From Streptosporangiaceae bacterium (GTDB lineage: Bacteria > Actinomycetota > Actinomycetes > Streptosporangiales > Streptosporangiaceae), in assembly GCA_030041195.1 (NCBI GenBank), contig JASHOI010000781.1, positions 1 to 29,566 of the forward strand: a stretch of 29,566 nucleotides of DNA, read 5' to 3'. The notes beneath the pieces were generated by a model, which was not told the origin of the DNA, ran no database searches, and saw only the letters and a list, made by a program, of their open reading frames with translations. Made by a program: the position numbers and the translations under genes. This document shows, piece after piece, positions 26,029 through 29,566 of the stretch (the first letter of the stretch is position 1; every line of letters starts with the position of its first letter).

Positions 26029-28527
26029 ATGACGCTTACAGACCTGGTGCCCGAGACCGCGGGGCCCGACGATCTCTTTAACGCCTTCGAAGGCTGGGCC
26101 AAGCTGCGGGGCCTTTCGCTGTACCCGCACCAGGAAGAGGCGCTGATCGAGATCGTGTCGGGCGGCAACGTGATCCTGTCCACCCCGACCGGATCCGGCA
26201 AGAGCCTGGTCGCCGCCGGCGCGCACTTCGCAGCCCTCGCCCGGGGCGAGCGCAGTTTCTACACCGCGCCGGTCAAGGCGCTGGTGTCGGAGAAGTTCTT
26301 CGCGCTGTGCGACGCGTTCGGCCCGGACGACGTCGGCATGATGACCGGCGACGCCAGCGTGAACGCGTCGGCGCCGATCATCTGCTGCACCGCGGAGATC
26401 CTCGCGAACATCGCGCTGCGGGACGGGGCCGGCGCCGACGTCGGCCAGGTGATCATGGACGAGTTCCACTTCTACGCCGACCCGGACCGAGGCTGGGCCT
26501 GGCAGGTGCCGCTTGTCGAGCTGCCCAGGGCGCAGTTCCTGCTGATGTCGGCGACGCTGGGCGACGTCGGCCGGTTCGAGCGGGACCTCACCCGGCGCAC
26601 CGGCAGGCCGACCGCCGTGGTCCGCTCGGCCGACCGCCCGGTGCCGCTGACGTTCTCGTACGTGATGACGCCGCTGCACGAGACCGTGGAGGAGCTGCTG
26701 GCCACCCGGCAGGCTCCGGTCTACATCGTGCACTTCACCCAGGCCGCCGCGATCGAGCAGGCCCAGGCGCTGATGAGCGTCAACGTCTGCACCCGCCAGG
26801 AGAAGGACGCGATCGCCGACCTGATCGGCAACTTCCGGTTCACCGCGGGCTTCGGCAAGACCCTGTCCCGGCTGGTCCGCCACGGCATCGGCGTGCACCA
26901 CGCGGGCATGCTGCCGAGGTACCGGCGGCTGGTGGAGACGCTGGCCCAGGCGGGCCTGCTGAAGGTCATCTGTGGCACCGACACGCTCGGCGTCGGCATC
27001 AACGTGCCGATCCGCACGGTGCTGTTCACCGCGCTGTCCAAGTACGACGGGAGCAAGACCCGGCTGCTGCAGGCGCGTGAGTTCCACCAGATCGCCGGGC
27101 GGGCGGGCCGGGCCGGCTTCGACACGACCGGCTACGTCGTGGTCCAGGCCCCCGAGCACGTGATCGAGACCGAGCGGGCCCTGGCCAAGGCCGGTGACGA
27201 CCCGAAGAAACGGCGCAAGGTGGTGCGCAAGAAGCCGCAGCCCGGGTTCGTGTCCTGGGGCAACCCCACGTTCGAGCGCCTGGTCGCCGCGGAGCCCGAG
27301 CCGCTGCAGTCAAGTTTTGCCGTCAGCCACGCCATGCTGCTGAACGTGGTCGGCCGGCCCGGCGACGCGTTCGGGGCCATGCGCCATCTGCTCACGGACA
27401 ACGACGAGACCCCCGTCGCGCAGCGGCGTCACATCCGGCGCGCCTTCGCGATCTACCGCGCGCTGCTGGCCGGGGGAGTGGTCGAGCGGCTGGACGAGCC
27501 GGACGACCAGGGCCGGCGGTGGCGGCTGACCGTGGACCTGCAGGATGACTTCGCGCTCAACCAGCCGCTGTCGCCGCTTGCGCTGGCCGCGATCGAGTTG
27601 CTGGAACGTGACGCTCCCACCTACTCGCTCGACGTCCTGTCGGTCATCGAGGCCACGCTCGACGACCCGCGGCAGGTCCTGTCCGCGCAGCAGTTCAAGG
27701 CGCGCGGCGAGGCCGTGGCGCAGATGAAGGCCGACGGCATCGAGTACGACGAGCGCATGGAGTTGCTCGAGTCGGTCAGCCACCCGATGCCGCTGGCCGA
27801 CCTCCTGGACGGCGCCTACGAGATCTACCGGCAGGGGCACCCGTGGGTGGCCGACCACCGGCTGGCGCCGAAGTCCGTGGCCCGGGACATGTACGAGCGC
27901 GCGATGACCTTCACCGAGTACATCGGCTTCTACGGGCTGTCCCGGTGCGAGGGCCTGGTGCTGCGCTACCTGGCCGAGGCGTACCGCGCGCTGCGGCAGA
28001 CCGTGCCCGAGGAGGCCAGGACCGAGGAGCTCACCGACCTGATCGAGTGGCTCGGCGAGCTGGTGCGGCAGGTCGACTCCAGCCTGATCGACGAGTGGTC
28101 AAAGCTGCGCGACCCCGCCGCCGAGCCCGAGGCGCCGATCGACGAGCGGCCGCCCGCCGTGACCGGCAACCCGCGTGCGTTCCGGGTGCTGGTGCGCAAC
28201 GCCCTGTTCCGCCGGGTCGAGCTGGCCGCGCTGCGCCGCTATGCGGACCTGGGCGAGCTGGACGGAGCCGATGGCTGGGACGCCCGGGCCTGGGCCGAGG
28301 CGCTCGAGCCGTACTTCGGGCAGCACGACGACATCGGGACCGGGCCGGACGCCCGGGGGCCGGCGATGCTGATCATCGAGAAGGAGCGCAATTACTGGTC
28401 GGTGCGGCAGATCTTTGACGACCCGGCGGGCGACCACGACTGGGGCATCAGCGCCGTGGTCGACCTGGACGCCTCGGACGAGGCCGGCGCGGCCGTCATC
28501 CGCGTGACCGACGTCGGCCAGCTATAG
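26029..28527 (+). CDS. Ski2-like DEAD/DEAH-box RNA helicase with DUF3516 C-terminus
   Basis: An 832-residue SF2 helicase. Motif I is TPTGSGKS (52-59), motif II is DEFH (144-147, DExH type), motif III is MSATLGD near 175, and motif VI is the QIAGRAGRAGFD stretch near 360. Between motifs, VHHAGMLPRYRR and CGTDTLGVGINVP are typical of Ski2/Mtr4 relatives. The C-terminal half, from about residue 400, corresponds to DUF3516, an actinobacterial domain of unknown role. Such enzymes are presumed to unwind RNA during decay or ribosome maturation. The ATG at 26029 is 15 bases after a TATACC hexamer, so a short or absent leader is likely. It converges with the DUF1707 gene, and both stops share the palindrome CTATAG. 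Confidence 0.88.
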   Translation: MTLTDLVPETAGPDDLFNAFEGWAKLRGLSLYPHQEEALIEIVSGGNVILSTPTGSGKSLVAAGAHFAALARGERSFYTAPVKALVSEKFFALCDAFGPDDVGMMTGDASVNASAPIICCTAEILANIALRDGAGADVGQVIMDEFHFYADPDRGWAWQVPLVELPRAQFLLMSATLGDVGRFERDLTRRTGRPTAVVRSADRPVPLTFSYVMTPLHETVEELLATRQAPVYIVHFTQAAAIEQAQALMSVNVCTRQEKDAIADLIGNFRFTAGFGKTLSRLVRHGIGVHHAGMLPRYRRLVETLAQAGLLKVICGTDTLGVGINVPIRTVLFTALSKYDGSKTRLLQAREFHQIAGRAGRAGFDTTGYVVVQAPEHVIETERALAKAGDDPKKRRKVVRKKPQPGFVSWGNPTFERLVAAEPEPLQSSFAVSHAMLLNVVGRPGDAFGAMRHLLTDNDETPVAQRRHIRRAFAIYRALLAGGVVERLDEPDDQGRRWRLTVDLQDDFALNQPLSPLALAAIELLERDAPTYSLDVLSVIEATLDDPRQVLSAQQFKARGEAVAQMKADGIEYDERMELLESVSHPMPLADLLDGAYEIYRQGHPWVADHRLAPKSVARDMYERAMTFTEYIGFYGLSRCEGLVLRYLAEAYRALRQTVPEEARTEELTDLIEWLGELVRQVDSSLIDEWSKLRDPAAEPEAPIDERPPAVTGNPRAFRVLVRNALFRRVELAALRRYADLGELDGADGWDARAWAEALEPYFGQHDDIGTGPDARGPAMLIIEKERNYWSVRQIFDDPAGDHDWGISAVVDLDASDEAGAAVIRVTDVGQL
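28522..28527. other. Shared palindromic stop site of two converging genes
   Basis: CTATAG is its own reverse complement and is read as Leu-stop (CTA TAG) on both strands. It ends the helicase on the plus strand and the DUF1707 gene on the minus strand. Confidence 0.9.
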
Positions 28528-29013
28528 CGGGTAGCTGCCCCAGGAGTGGTAGTGCCCGCGGGTGAGCTGCCAGTGCCGGCGCATCCGGCGCCGGAACCGG
28601 TGCGCGGCGAACAGTGCCGCCACGCCGGCCAGCAGCATGAACACGAGGAACACCTGAAGCAGCGCCAGGAACACGAACCCGGTGCCCGGTGCCACCGCCG
28701 CGATCAGCAGAACCAGCAGCGCCAGCGGGAACAGCCGCGGCCCACGCCGGACATACACCGGGCCAGGCCTCATCCCGCGTGGCACCGGCCCGGCCCCCGC
28801 GAGCACCGGGGCGGGCTCGGGCAGGTCAACCATGACCCGGCGCAGGTCGCCGACCGTCTTGGCGTTCAGCGCCGCCGTGATGCGCTCGTCCAGCTCCTCC
28901 CGGGTCAGCCGGCCCTCGGCGAAGTGTTCCCGCAGCCGCGCCGTGACCTGCTCCCGGTCGGCGTCGGAGACCCGGATCCGGTCGTTCCGGATGCCCCCGT
29001 CATACATGGCCAT
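28522..29013 (-). CDS. DUF1707 (SHOCT-like) domain membrane protein
   Basis: A 163-residue protein with the DUF1707 domain at about residues 12-64 (IRVSDADREQVTARLREHF, EGRLTREELDERITAAL, TVGDLRRVMVDLP), then a proline-rich linker and two hydrophobic segments (about 95-111 and 113-133) and a basic, His-rich C-terminus. DUF1707 proteins are common in actinomycetes and are often linked to envelope stress or regulation, without a firm function. The ATG at 29013 has GGAGG five bases upstream; ATG 29025 and 29007 are alternatives. The start lies inside the end of the upstream padR gene, so the two are translationally coupled, and PadR probably represses this gene. Confidence 0.85.
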   Translation of the reverse strand: MAMYDGGIRNDRIRVSDADREQVTARLREHFAEGRLTREELDERITAALNAKTVGDLRRVMVDLPEPAPVLAGAGPVPRGMRPGPVYVRRGPRLFPLALLVLLIAAVAPGTGFVFLALLQVFLVFMLLAGVAALFAAHRFRRRMRRHWQLTRGHYHSWGSYPL

Positions 29014-29566
29014 GCTCGCCTCCATCTGGATCGCCGGCGTCGGCAGTGGCGTCGGCGTCGTCCTCATCGTCATCGGCCAGGATCTGATACAGCCTGCGCC
29101 GGGTCTGCTCGAGAAGCTCTTCGGCGGCGTGGATCTGCTCCGGCGTGCCCGCGTGCGCGATCTGCACGATGCCGCCCGCCAGCCGGGCGGCCTCGGCGAA
29201 CAGCCCGGGCGGCTGCCACGCCTCCTGCTGGGTCTGCGACTCCCACGCGCCGCGCGCCATATCGGGGTTCTGCTCGACGTAGCCGCGCCCGGCATCGGTC
29301 AGGCTGAACGTGCGCCGGCCGTTCGACTCCTCCCCGACGATCAGGCCCTCGTCGGCGAGCTGGGCCAGCGCCGGGTAGACCGCGCCCGGGCTGGGCTTCC
29401 AGGCGCCGCCGCTGCGGTCCCCGATGTCGGACATGACCTGGTAGCCCGTGCGCGGGCCCTCCTGCAACAGCGCCAGGATCGCGGCCCGCACGTCACCCCG
29501 GCCGGCCTTGGCGGTGAAGCGGGCTCCGCCCGGCGGGCCGGGGAAGCCGGCCCATCCCCACCAGCC
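29000..29566 (-). CDS. PadR-family transcriptional regulator, partial (5' end beyond right edge)
   Basis: At least 188 codons are present and the frame runs open to the window edge, so the true start lies outside. The visible N-terminus is a Gly/Trp/Pro-rich tail followed by KAGRGDVRAAILALLQEG, GYQVMSDIG and SPGAVYPALAQLADEGLI, the winged helix of PadR proteins, then GRRTFSLTDAG. The C-terminal part is a helical dimerisation arm ending in an acidic stretch (DDDEDDADAT). A GTG at 29491 is in frame but would cut off the usual N-terminal extension. Genes of this type commonly control an adjacent membrane protein; here the DUF1707 gene overlaps its 3' end. Confidence 0.82.
   Translation of the reverse strand, partial: GWWGWAGFPGPPGGARFTAKAGRGDVRAAILALLQEGPRTGYQVMSDIGDRSGGAWKPSPGAVYPALAQLADEGLIVGEESNGRRTFSLTDAGRGYVEQNPDMARGAWESQTQQEAWQPPGLFAEAARLAGGIVQIAHAGTPEQIHAAEELLEQTRRRLYQILADDDEDDADATADAGDPDGGEHGHV

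Overview
The window is high-GC DNA with dense, short-gapped gene packing, many GTG starts, ATGA-type overlaps and regulator families (XRE-DUF5753, DUF1707, PadR) typical of filamentous or soil Actinomycetota. The gene content resembles a sterol-degrading relative of Mycobacterium/Rhodococcus, but no genus can be named from sequence alone. Both ends cut genes: a GNAT acetyltransferase at the left edge and a PadR regulator at the right edge.

Layout. Positions 1-2522 (minus strand) hold a four-gene run: an AHL-lactonase-like metallo-beta-lactamase fold hydrolase, an eight-helix LPG-synthase/flippase-type membrane protein, a small putative lipoprotein and a GNAT enzyme. Positions 2616-5275 hold an NRDE (TANGO2-like) protein, a secreted Spherulin-4 family protein and an XRE-DUF5753 regulator. 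Positions 5297-12513 are the first sterol block: fadA5 (thiolase) divergent from cyp125, then, beyond a hypothetical membrane protein, a leftward operon DUF35 - ltp4 - ltp3. Positions 12514-13048 form a regulatory gap with two KstR-like boxes, a strong promoter overlapped by a perfect inverted repeat, and only very short ORFs. Positions 13049-14793 carry a TIGR00027-type methyltransferase, a TetR regulator and a small membrane protein. Positions 14958-20049 are a GntR-controlled operon: a 1200-residue ATP-dependent 5-oxoprolinase/hydantoinase (HyuA-HyuB fusion) and a DUF1445 D-glutamate cyclase-like protein. After a YihY/BrkB membrane protein, 21206-24771 is the second sterol block: echA19 divergent from fadD19, with a nitronate monooxygenase-like flavoenzyme translationally coupled to fadD19. 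The right end has a DUF2237 protein, a dienelactone hydrolase, a Ski2-like DUF3516 helicase, a DUF1707 membrane protein and a PadR regulator.

How the genes work together. CYP125 (terminal oxidation of the sterol side chain), FadD19 (CoA activation), EchA19 (hydration), FadA5 (thiolysis) and the Ltp3/Ltp4/DUF35 aldolase set form most of an aerobic sterol side-chain degradation route. FadD19 and Ltp3/Ltp4 are the components associated with C-24-branched (plant/fungal) sterols. Each sterol promoter region carries a match of 13 or 14 of 14 to the KstR box TnnAACnnGTTnnA, so the dispersed blocks look like one regulon, although no kstR gene lies in the window. The second coherent unit is the GntR/5-oxoprolinase/D-glutamate-cyclase operon, which suggests an inducible D-glutamate or 5-oxoproline route controlled by two tandem TTGTnnnACAA boxes.
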